A stretch of 5,692 nucleotides of DNA, from the NCBI GenBank assembly GCA_013349595.1, contig DUZI01000288.1, forward strand, positions 1 to 5,692, given 5' to 3'. Source of the DNA: Nitrospirota bacterium. Its GTDB lineage: Bacteria > Nitrospirota > Thermodesulfovibrionia > Thermodesulfovibrionales > Dissulfurispiraceae. This document shows, one piece after another, positions 1 through 5,556 of the stretch (position 1 is the stretch's first letter; the number at the start of each line of letters is the position of its first letter). The notes under the pieces are model-generated. The model did not search any database and was not told where the DNA came from. It saw nothing but the letters and a program-made list of their open reading frames with translations. The position numbers and the translations under genes were made by a program.

Positions 1-533
1 ATTACAAGGGTCTCTGTTAAATGACTATCCCTAATTACAATGCCTTGAGCAAGGTTATTAGCAGCAATCTTGCCTTCTATCTGTGATTTATTTGTTATTG
101 CCCCTGCAGGCACCCTTGAATTTTTATTCTTCATTGCATAAAAATCTGAACCCTTTAATACAGTGCCTCTTTGTATATTTCTTGAGGTCATGTAAATATC
201 TGTTGAACTATCAAAGACGGTATCTACAATAATGTAGCTAAAGCCGTCTTTTTTGTCTTCAATAAGGGCAGTGTAATATACCCTGTTTTTGCCAGCCTGC
301 CTGTCAAAATTAATGGCTTTTACCTTTTTAGGTTCATTGCTATAAATTATGTCCATACCTTTTATAACCTTAAGTGAGGTAATGTCAACTTCATTGTTAG
401 TCCTTTTATTGAGATCTGCAATAATCATTTGCTTTATTATCTCAATGACCTCAGAGGATTGGGTGGTATTTGCCTCTAGGCTAACAAAAGACATAGTCAA
501 GCATAGTATTATCAATATAAATCTAATCATCAT
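1..533 (-). CDS. flgA: FlgA, flagellar P-ring assembly chaperone (partial, C-terminus beyond window)
   Basis: The first 177 codons are visible and the frame stays open to the left edge, so the C-terminus is missing. FlgA is a periplasmic chaperone that helps FlgI polymerise into the P-ring around the rod. Residues 1-21 look like a Sec signal peptide: a short basic start (MMIR), a hydrophobic core (FILIILCL) and a likely cleavage site near SLEA/NT. An N-terminal domain follows to about residue 112. A SAF-type domain then starts near residue 116, with SRNIQRGTVLKGSDF at 117-131, VPAGAI at 141-146 and a G-IVIRDSHL stretch at 164-172, typical of FlgA and related pilus CpaB-like proteins. The start is the ATG three bases after the flgG stop; a second ATG follows directly. 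The ribosome site is weak (GAAGAG inside the end of flgG), which suggests translational coupling to flgG. Position after flgF-flgG supports the call. Confidence 0.9.
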   Translation of the reverse strand, partial: MMIRFILIILCLTMSFVSLEANTTQSSEVIEIIKQMIIADLNKRTNNEVDITSLKVIKGMDIIYSNEPKKVKAINFDRQAGKNRVYYTALIEDKKDGFSYIIVDTVFDSSTDIYMTSRNIQRGTVLKGSDFYAMKNKNSRVPAGAITNKSQIEGKIAANNLAQGIVIRDSHLTETLV

Positions 534-536
534 GGC

Positions 537-1325
537 TTATCTCTTCATACCTGCTGATGTCTGAAGCATCTCATCTGATGCCTGCACTGCCTTTGTATTC
601 ATCTCAAAAGCCCTTTGGGCGATTATAAGATTAGATAGCTCCTCAACTACATTGACATTTGACATCTCAAGAAATCTTTGATTTATTGTCCCCCTGCCTT
701 CTGTCCCTGGTTGACCAGTAATTGGATCACCAGAGGCATCGGTAGATAAAAATAGATTTTTGCCAATCGCTTGAAGGCCGGCAGGGTTAATAAAACGAGC
801 AGTCTCAATAGCACCAATCTCAACTGGGGCGGTATTGCCTGCTTGAAGAACTGTAACCCTACCATCATAGCCAATAGTTATCTGCGTAGTATCTGCAGGC
901 ACGGTGATAGCTGGCTCAAGGGGATATCCATCAGAATTAACAACCCTTCCATCACGGTCTAACTTGAAGGCACCTGAACGAGTATAGGCAATAGTGCCGT
1001 CAGGTCTTGTTACCTGAAAAAATCCCTGACCTTCTATTACCATATCCAATTCATTACCTGTATTGATGAAATCTCCCTGCGTAAAGAGCTTCTGCACTGC
1101 TACAGGCTTTACACCAAGACCTATTTGAATCCCTGAAGGAATCTGAATACCTTCACTTGATGGTGCTCCAGGTGCCTTAATTGTCTGATATAAGAGGTCT
1201 TGAAAATCTGCCCTGCCCCTCTTGAAACCTACGGTGTTTACATTTGCAAGATTGTGAGAGATGACATCAACATTCATCTGTTGGGCATGCATTCCTGTTG
1301 CTGCTGTAAATAAAGACCTTATCAT
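537..1325 (-). CDS. flgG: FlgG, flagellar distal rod protein
   Basis: This encodes a complete 262-residue FlgG, close to the usual length of about 260. FlgG subunits form the distal rod that crosses the periplasm and outer membrane inside the P- and L-rings. The N-terminal rod motif HNLANVNTVGFKRGRADF is at residues 24-41. The FlgG-specific stretch that keeps the rod straight and separates it from hook protein FlgE is present at about residues 46-72 (YQTIKAPG, then PSGIQIGLGV). The central domain has IEGQGFFQV at 97-105, YTRSGAF at 114-120 and DGYPLEP at 132-138. The C-terminal motif LEMSNVNVVEELSNLI is at 219-234, followed by QRAFEMNTKAVQASDEMLQT, which forms the C-terminal coiled-coil helix. 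The ATG has a strong AAGGAGGG ribosome site that overlaps the flgF stop codon. No frameshift or missing motif is seen. The subunit is exported by the flagellar type III apparatus, so the lack of a cleavable signal peptide is expected. Confidence 0.97.
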   Translation of the reverse strand: MIRSLFTAATGMHAQQMNVDVISHNLANVNTVGFKRGRADFQDLLYQTIKAPGAPSSEGIQIPSGIQIGLGVKPVAVQKLFTQGDFINTGNELDMVIEGQGFFQVTRPDGTIAYTRSGAFKLDRDGRVVNSDGYPLEPAITVPADTTQITIGYDGRVTVLQAGNTAPVEIGAIETARFINPAGLQAIGKNLFLSTDASGDPITGQPGTEGRGTINQRFLEMSNVNVVEELSNLIIAQRAFEMNTKAVQASDEMLQTSAGMKR

Positions 1326-1329
1326 AATT

Positions 1330-1337
1330 CCCTCCTT
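1330..1337 (-). promoter_or_regulatory. Ribosome binding site of flgG overlapping flgF stop
   Basis: AAGGAGGG lies four bases before the flgG ATG and shares two bases with the flgF TAA stop. It fixes the flgG start and implies that ribosomes ending flgF are close to the flgG initiation site. Confidence 0.85.
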
Positions 1338-2058
1338 ATGTTCTACCTATATCTGTAGCGGTTCTTTTTGCCAAGTCATCAAAACTTTGTATAACCTTTT
1401 GTGAGGTCTCATATTGTTTTAAAGCAGTGATAATGCCAACCATTTCTCTAATTGGATTAACATTTGACATCTCAAGGGTGTTTTGTACCACCTCGCCTTT
1501 TGCAATCCCCTCATCAGAGCCAGCAAAAAGCGAATCTGCTACATGTTCAATATTACTAACCTTTGCAACTTTTATCTGTGATACAAGATTGTTATCTACA
1601 AAGACATTACCTTCTGGTGATATATTAATTTCCGTTCCTTGAATATTTATCCTCTGATTTGCCCTGTTAAGTACATAGGCACCGTTATGAGTTACAAGGT
1701 ATCCATCTTTGTTAAGAGTAAAAGAGCCGTTACGAGTAAAAAACCTCTGTCCTTTTGCATCTTCTATAGTAAAAAATCCTTCTCCAAAGATAGCTAAGTC
1801 AAGAGGATTGCCTGTTGTCTTGAAACTGCCTTGACTATGATCAATCTTATAATTTGTGAATGTGGCCATAGCTCGGGCATTTTCATAGGCAACATCTTGT
1901 CTCTCAACCTTGCCCTCAAGTATTGGATAAAGACGAGATGCAAAGGAACTCCTCTTAAATCCAGTTGTATTTACATTTGCAAGATTGTTTGACACTATGT
2001 CAAGCTCCCTTGACCTCAACACAGCCCCTGTCATAGCCACATAAATGCCCTTATACAT
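1336..2058 (-). CDS. flgF: FlgF, flagellar proximal rod protein
   Basis: This encodes a complete 240-residue rod protein of the FlgF/FlgG family. FlgF is a minor proximal-rod subunit placed between FlgB/FlgC and FlgG. The N-terminal rod motif SNNLANVNTTGFKRSSF is at residues 23-39. GNPLDLAIFGEGFFTIED is at 83-100, FFTRNGSFTLNKDGYLVT at 106-123, and the C-terminal LEMSNVNPIREMVGII at 195-210 is followed by the coiled-coil helix TALKQYETSQKVIQSFDDL. FlgF is preferred over FlgG because the gene precedes a clear flgG, is shorter, and lacks the FlgG-specific YQTI-PG-G insertion. The ATG has a good GGAGG ribosome site at 2063-2067. It is the first gene of the visible minus-strand operon, with 10 bases between its stop and flgG. 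A possible sigma-54-type site lies upstream. Confidence 0.94.
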   Translation of the reverse strand: MYKGIYVAMTGAVLRSRELDIVSNNLANVNTTGFKRSSFASRLYPILEGKVERQDVAYENARAMATFTNYKIDHSQGSFKTTGNPLDLAIFGEGFFTIEDAKGQRFFTRNGSFTLNKDGYLVTHNGAYVLNRANQRINIQGTEINISPEGNVFVDNNLVSQIKVAKVSNIEHVADSLFAGSDEGIAKGEVVQNTLEMSNVNPIREMVGIITALKQYETSQKVIQSFDDLAKRTATDIGRT

Positions 2059-2062
2059 ATTG

Positions 2063-2067
2063 CCTCC
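2063..2067 (-). promoter_or_regulatory. Ribosome binding site of flgF
   Basis: GGAGG on the minus strand lies four bases before the flgF ATG once the following CAAT is counted. It supports the chosen start and a short leader in front of the operon's first visible gene. Confidence 0.75.
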
Positions 2068-2090
2068 AACTTTTTTTATTTTTAGTAAGT

Positions 2091-2106
2091 ATCAATTTTA
2101 ATGCCA
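2091..2106 (-). promoter_or_regulatory. Candidate sigma-54-like promoter for flgF-flgG-flgA
   Basis: Reading the minus strand, TGGCAT, five bases, then TTGAT gives the -24/-12 spacing of a sigma-54 promoter (consensus TGGCAC-N5-TTGC). The -24 half matches five of six bases. The -12 half reads TTGA instead of TTGC, which loses a highly conserved C. Transcription would start about 20 bases before the ATG, leaving room for the GGAGG ribosome site. Flagellar rod genes are often controlled by sigma-54 in other phyla. The mismatch makes this only a candidate. No sigma-28-type site was seen here. Confidence 0.33.
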
Positions 2107-2425
2107 CAAGAGTTGAAGCTGTAAATGGTTGAATATGAAGATATTTATTTTAAATGATGGGGAAAAAGGGGGAATTTTTTTCCTCTACTGAAAATTTTGT
2201 AATAATATCAAACGTCACCCTATAAGAATTCAACATATTTTTTCTATTTTATGAGATTTGTATGTTTCTTCTTGGTGACTTTTTTGCTCGGTAATACCAC
2301 AGGCATTTGTCATCTTTCACATTGCAAAAAGCTTTTTCATTGCGGCAGCAAAAGAGATATGCAATATAAACACAGCAGAACATGTCAGAGTTGCCTATGC
2401 TAAGACTAAATGAAATACACAGAAG
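2107..2425. other. Intergenic stretch without a recognised intact gene
   Basis: Between the flgF upstream region and the AAA-ATPase-like remnant nothing clearly codes. The minus-strand frame of the remnant continues to a stop at 2249-2251 without family similarity. On the plus strand, 2279-2410 is open for 44 codons between TGA stops, but it has no ATG start and no recognised motif. A purine-rich run with GGAAAAA at 2161-2167 facing TTTTTCC at 2177-2183 could fold into a weak A/T stem. The stretch looks like decayed sequence. Confidence 0.5.
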
Positions 2426-2575
2426 GGAATACCTTTCATAGATTGTGATATCTGTCAGATTATTTAACCCTGAAAATATCGATACCCTGCTAAATTTACT
2501 TGCCCCAGTCAGAAAGACAAACTTGATATTCCCATCCTGCCCCTTTATCACTGAGTAAAAGTTCTTAAGCCCCAT
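2426..2575 (-). pseudogene. Remnant of an AAA-ATPase-like / PD-(D/E)XK accessory protein gene
   Basis: The minus strand encodes about 50 residues that read GLKNFYSVIKGQDG at 2-15, then IKFVFLTGASKFSRVSIFSG at 17-36 and LNNLTDITIYERYS at 37-50. I recognise this as the middle of the large AAA-ATPase_like family (PF09820), often joined to a C-terminal PD-(D/E)XK-nuclease-like domain; the FVFLTG-SKFS-VS-FSGLNNL-DIT string is its signature around the strand after Walker B. A full member is about 500-600 residues. Here the Walker A and B parts are missing: in this frame TGA lies three bases before the ATG. The usual continuation (CGYT and beyond) is also absent. The frame stays open to 2249, but that tail is cysteine-rich (CISF, FCCVY, FCCR) and shows no family similarity, so it is probably read out of its original frame. 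No ribosome site is visible. I infer a dead fragment of a mobile or expanded accessory family. The family call is from memory. Confidence 0.6.
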
Positions 2576-2629
2576 CCCTCATCTGTATCGCTATTTTTGG
2601 GTCAATTACTTAAAAAAATCTATCCTTTC

Positions 2630-2638
2630 TGGTATATT
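2630..2638 (+). promoter_or_regulatory. Candidate extended -10 promoter of the HDOD-phosphatase-STAS operon
   Basis: TGG followed by TATATT matches the extended -10 form (TGn-TATAAT) with one mismatch. A start near 2645 would give a leader of about 38 bases before the HDOD ATG. No -35 box with good spacing was seen, which extended -10 promoters can tolerate. The sequence is very AT-rich here, so chance matches are common. No sigma-54 or sigma-28 motif was found in front of this operon. Confidence 0.33.
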
Positions 2639-2682
2639 ATAAGACATTAAAAACTTCTTATATCTCAATAATCATTTACAAA

Positions 2683-3549
2683 ATGAATAACCCAGAAAAT
2701 AGTCAACTAACATCTCTGGCAAAAAATATTGGAATTCCTCCACAACCAGACCTTGTTATCAAGATATTACAACAAATAGAAAATGACAATATTGACATAC
2801 AAAATATTGTAAACTTAGTGTTTAAAGATGTATCATTATCTGCGAAGGTTTTAAAGGTTGCAAATAGTCCTTTTTTTAGAAAGGGCAAGGTTACTTCACT
2901 TTTGCATGCTATAAATCTACTTGGCATAAAAAATTTTTATACAGTTATACTTGTTGCCTCTTTAGAAGAAGCCCTGCAAGTTAATAAAGAAATTTTAAAA
3001 GATTTTTGGTCACACTCCCGACTAACCTCAATAATTTGTTCAATCATCGCTAAAGAGTTGAACATTAAAGAGGAAACTGCCTATCTTACTGGTCTGTTTC
3101 ATGATGTAGGTGTATCTATTATGCTTAATAGGTTTGATGAATACAATAAAATACAAGACTACTCATTGTATCTAAAAGATATTAAAAATCTGACTGATTG
3201 TTATGACACTATTACAAGTTATGAAAGTTTTTTATTTAACACAAATCACTGTATTCTTGCCTATGCAATGGCTAAATCTTGGAAACTATCAGAGGACCTT
3301 TGTCAGGTAATATTACATCATCATTTAAAACCATTTGTAATCAAAAACACAGAAATAAGAAAATTAATGACTATACTTCAACTTGCTGAAATATTATCTG
3401 AAGGCTTTGAAAAAGGGGATTTAATAAAAGATGATTTATTACTTACTGAGCATTTCAGACATTTTGCTGAGATTTTCTCAAGCAATGAAACATTTATAAA
3501 TAAATTAATTAGTCAAATTGAATCTATTCTTAATGAATCCTCTGAATGA
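2683..3549 (+). CDS. HDOD-domain signalling protein
   Basis: The 288-residue product is a stand-alone HDOD protein, of the usual length for a single HDOD module (about 280). HDOD proteins are cytoplasmic relatives of HD phosphohydrolases that mostly act as non-catalytic signalling or regulatory partners. IPPQPDLVIKILQQIEND at 18-35 is the typical entry of the fold. DVSLSAKVLKVANSPFF at 49-65 matches the family's D-LSAKVL-LANS box, and LLHAINLLGIKN follows at 73-84. FWSHS is at 108-112, and GLFHDVG at 137-143 still carries an HD pair (H140, D141). TNHCILAYAMAKSWKLSEDL at 187-206 and VILHHHLKP at 209-217 fit the later helices. The full metal set of true HD hydrolases cannot be shown. There is no signal peptide or membrane segment. 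The ATG at 2683 has no visible Shine-Dalgarno sequence. The end overlaps the next gene by 17 bases, so the two are probably translated together. Its exact role in this operon is unknown; a link to flagella, chemosensing or c-di-GMP is inferred from context. Confidence 0.9.
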   Translation: MNNPENSQLTSLAKNIGIPPQPDLVIKILQQIENDNIDIQNIVNLVFKDVSLSAKVLKVANSPFFRKGKVTSLLHAINLLGIKNFYTVILVASLEEALQVNKEILKDFWSHSRLTSIICSIIAKELNIKEETAYLTGLFHDVGVSIMLNRFDEYNKIQDYSLYLKDIKNLTDCYDTITSYESFLFNTNHCILAYAMAKSWKLSEDLCQVILHHHLKPFVIKNTEIRKLMTILQLAEILSEGFEKGDLIKDDLLLTEHFRHFAEIFSSNETFINKLISQIESILNESSE

Positions 3550-5188
3550 GATTAAGGATATTACTAACAAGCTGTCCCTTTTAATCGTTGAAGATGATAT
3601 AGATGTTAGGGGACTGTTGACCCTTGCATTAAAACCTTTTTTTAAAAAAATCCTTGAAGCAAGTGATGGTTTACAAGGGCTTGATTTTTTTTATAAAACA
3701 AATGTTGATTTGGTTATCACAGATCAACAAATGCCAAAACTTAAGGGTATTGAGATGATAAGAAAAATTAGGTCTGTCAACCCTGATTTGCCTATAATAT
3801 TAATTACTGCCTTTACAGAAATAGATGTGCTCATAGATGCTATAAACCTTGGGGTAAACAAATTTTTATTAAAACCCGTATTAATTGAGACACTTTATAA
3901 GACTGTTCAAGAGGCACTTACAAGTGTAATAGCTAAAGAAAAAGCTTTAATGGAACAAGAATATAATGTTTTAAAAATCAAAGATGAATTTAACCTTTTA
4001 CAAAAAAAGCTTGCCCTTAACAAACAAAGAGTTCTAACAAGGAATGATTTTTATTACAAAAAAATAGATACAGTAAACGATTCTACTTGGCTAATAAATA
4101 CAAAATATATACCTTATGACATACTTTCTGGGGATTTTTATTCAATTAGAGTAATTCAAAACGATGCAATTGTTTTAACACTGATGGATGCAGTTGGAAA
4201 GGGGCTTTCTGCCTTTGTATCTTCATCAATCATAACAACTTTTCTTAATTATTATATAGACTTCCATATTGATAGATTTGACTTTTTACTATTCACCAAA
4301 ACACTGGTAGATTATGTTGTCAAACAATTAACTGATGATGAAGCCCTATGTATTGTCTTTCTCTTTATTGATTTGAATAAAAACATAATGACAATAGTAA
4401 ATTTTGGTATGCCACCAGTACTTGCAATAACTAAAAAGCAAGAGCCTAAGATTTTCTATCAAGATTATTTACCCATAACTAAATGCGAGGAGATAACAAT
4501 CAAAAATTCATTTACTTTAGATGATATTGAAAAGATTGTTCTTTTAAGTGATGGAATTTATGAACCCCAATATGAAGATTGTTTAATAAAAGACTTAATA
4601 AAGTCACCCTTTAAGACTGTTTTTATAGAGAATGTACTTAAATACGTTGAAAAAAATCAAGATGATATGTCTATTATATTTTTGAAAAAATTTAACCTAA
4701 AACCAAAATGGTCAAAAAGGTTTTCAATCAATTCAAAACTTCAATCAGTTCATAGTTTAATAAACGATGTAGAAACCTTGCTGAATGAAATGAATCTTAA
4801 TATTCAATTTGTTGTTGAATCAATTACTGCAATTAATGAAATGGTTATGAATGCCTATGAACATGGTAGCCTTGCCATCAGTCGTATAGAGAAAAACAGG
4901 TTATTAAAAGAGGACATTTATGAGGAGACTCTTATTGAGTTTGAACAATCAGTGGATAAAGAGATACTTTTAGATATACGTTGGTATAATGAAAGTGATA
5001 TTGATTATTTTGTTTACACAATAAAAGACGAAGGTGATGGATTTGATACTCAAATAATAAATGATACTATTGTTGATTCAGATAATCTCAATTATCGCGG
5101 TATAAAAATCACAAAGGGATTAGTAGATGAAATTTATTACAACAGTAAAGGCAATGAAGTGCTATTGATAAAAAGAAATATTATTTAG
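3533..5188 (+). CDS. Response regulator with SpoIIE-type PP2C phosphatase and RsbW-like kinase domain (HsbR-like)
   Basis: This encodes 551 residues from the ATG chosen here. Residues 14-130 are a receiver with acidic residues E20/D21/D22, the phosphorylatable D64 (VITDQQMP), T92 and K114 (FLLKPV). Residues about 130-170 form a charged coiled-coil linker. Residues about 180-387 are a SpoIIE/RsbU PP2C serine phosphatase: SGDFYS (D201), MDAVGKGLSAF (D219), LLSDGIYEP (D340) and NQDDMSIIFL (D377/D378) keep the metal-binding aspartates. Residues about 400-551 are a GHKL ATPase of the anti-sigma kinase type: N-box INEMVMNAYEHGS (E436, N440), G1 box IKDEGDGFD at 497-505, and RGIKITKGLVDEI at 522-534. 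An extra charged segment at about 450-480 separates N-box and G1. All catalytic motifs look intact. The protein should both remove and add phosphate on its STAS partner, here most likely the next gene. The ATG overlaps the HDOD gene by 17 bases; an in-frame TTG at 3518 is possible but also lacks a ribosome site. Domain order matches P. aeruginosa HsbR. Confidence 0.93.
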   Translation: MNPLNEIKDITNKLSLLIVEDDIDVRGLLTLALKPFFKKILEASDGLQGLDFFYKTNVDLVITDQQMPKLKGIEMIRKIRSVNPDLPIILITAFTEIDVLIDAINLGVNKFLLKPVLIETLYKTVQEALTSVIAKEKALMEQEYNVLKIKDEFNLLQKKLALNKQRVLTRNDFYYKKIDTVNDSTWLINTKYIPYDILSGDFYSIRVIQNDAIVLTLMDAVGKGLSAFVSSSIITTFLNYYIDFHIDRFDFLLFTKTLVDYVVKQLTDDEALCIVFLFIDLNKNIMTIVNFGMPPVLAITKKQEPKIFYQDYLPITKCEEITIKNSFTLDDIEKIVLLSDGIYEPQYEDCLIKDLIKSPFKTVFIENVLKYVEKNQDDMSIIFLKKFNLKPKWSKRFSINSKLQSVHSLINDVETLLNEMNLNIQFVVESITAINEMVMNAYEHGSLAISRIEKNRLLKEDIYEETLIEFEQSVDKEILLDIRWYNESDIDYFVYTIKDEGDGFDTQIINDTIVDSDNLNYRGIKITKGLVDEIYYNSKGNEVLLIKRNII

Positions 5189-5193
5189 GAGGT
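5186..5193 (+). promoter_or_regulatory. Strong ribosome binding site of the STAS gene, overlapping the upstream stop
   Basis: TAGGAGGT contains a perfect GGAGGT core seven bases before the ATG, and its TAG is the stop codon of the phosphatase-kinase gene. The two upstream genes lack any such site, so the STAS protein is probably made in excess over its phosphatase-kinase. That would suit a titrating partner. Confidence 0.85.
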
Positions 5194-5200
5194 TATTTGC

Positions 5201-5494
5201 ATGGAGATTATTCAAAGTGGTGAAAATGAGATAACAATCAAAGGCTTTATGACAAAAGTAGAGAATTACTTTAACCTTAAAAAAGTCATCAAAAGCCTTA
5301 TGGAAGAAGGGGCTACAAATTTAACTGTTAAAATACCTGAATCTGTTACTATGACTTCATCCATTATTAGTCTTTTTTTAAGGGCAGTAAATGAAGACCA
5401 TATAAAATTAAAGGTCTGTGTTGGAAAAGAGGAGCTTTATAGACTTTTAGAAACCCTTAAACTTGTAAAAGTATTTGATGTAAGTTACTTGTAA
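5201..5494 (+). CDS. STAS-domain anti-sigma factor antagonist-like protein (HsbA-like)
   Basis: The 97-residue product is the length of a single STAS domain (SpoIIAA/RsbV are about 110). Such proteins switch partners: the unphosphorylated form binds an anti-sigma factor or other target, and the form phosphorylated on a serine does not. The alternating strand/helix pattern fits: EITIKGFMTK at 10-19, helix YFNLKKVIKSLMEEG at 23-37, strand NLTVKIPES at 40-48, then VTMTSSIISLFLRAV at 49-63, strand IKLKVCV at 68-74, and helix ELYRLLETLKLVKVF at 78-92. In the usual D-S-S-G site the serine is the phosphate acceptor; here the aligned string is T52-S53-S54-I55, so the serine is kept but Asp and Gly are replaced. 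S53 is the likely acceptor by alignment. The gene lies 12 bases after the phosphatase-kinase gene with a perfect ribosome site. Low similarity makes the STAS call depend on size, pattern and neighbour. A non-phosphorylated STAS variant is the main alternative. Confidence 0.8.
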   Translation: MEIIQSGENEITIKGFMTKVENYFNLKKVIKSLMEEGATNLTVKIPESVTMTSSIISLFLRAVNEDHIKLKVCVGKEELYRLLETLKLVKVFDVSYL

Positions 5495-5510
5495 AAAAGC
5501 ATTTTTTACA
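5490..5510. terminator. Weak A/T hairpin between convergent genes, possible bidirectional terminator
   Basis: TGTAAAAAA pairs with TTTTTTACA around the three-base loop GCA, giving a nine-base-pair stem that starts inside the end of the STAS gene. It lies between the plus-strand operon and the minus-strand GGDEF remnant, where a two-way terminator would be expected. The stem is nearly all A/T, has only two G-C pairs, and lacks a separate U-run after it, so function is uncertain. Confidence 0.35.
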
Positions 5511-5556
5511 GCATAGGATTGTCAAGAGAATAAGTTATTTTACTTAGTGGCAATCT

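Noticed and set aside
349..564. Plus-strand open frame of 71 codons with hydrophobic segments
   Set aside because: It is antisense to the flgA start and flgG end, both of which are strongly supported. No ribosome site or family motif supports it.
683..962. Short open frames on both strands inside flgG
   Set aside because: They lie in other frames of a clear, full-length flgG and have no recognisable motifs.
1427..1642. Plus-strand open frame of 71 codons inside flgF
   Set aside because: It is the complement of a well-conserved flgF coding region and shows no motif of its own.
2161..2183. GGAAAAA/TTTTTCC inverted repeat as a terminator
   Set aside because: The stem is short and mostly A/T with a nine-base loop, and it lies upstream of both divergent operons where no terminator is needed.
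2279..2410. Plus-strand open stretch of 44 codons ending in AEHVRVAYAKTK
   Set aside because: It looks protein-like, but it has no ATG start, is bounded by TGA stops at 2276-2278 and 2411-2413, and I recognise no family. It may be an old gene fragment, but this cannot be supported.
2249..2425. Cysteine-rich tail of the minus-strand AAA-ATPase-like frame as a small metal-binding protein
   Set aside because: The cysteines are not in spaced CxxC pairs, and the preceding residues belong to a different, truncated family. An accidental reading of decayed sequence is more likely.
2545..2575. Similarity of GLKNFYSVI in the remnant to GIKNFYTVI in the HDOD protein, suggesting a duplication
   Set aside because: The two nucleotide stretches differ at many codon positions, the similarity ends after about nine residues, and each fits its own family well. 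Coincidence is the simpler reading.
2703..2927. Minus-strand open frame of 74 codons opposite the HDOD gene
   Set aside because: It is antisense to the conserved HDOD entry motifs and has no independent support.
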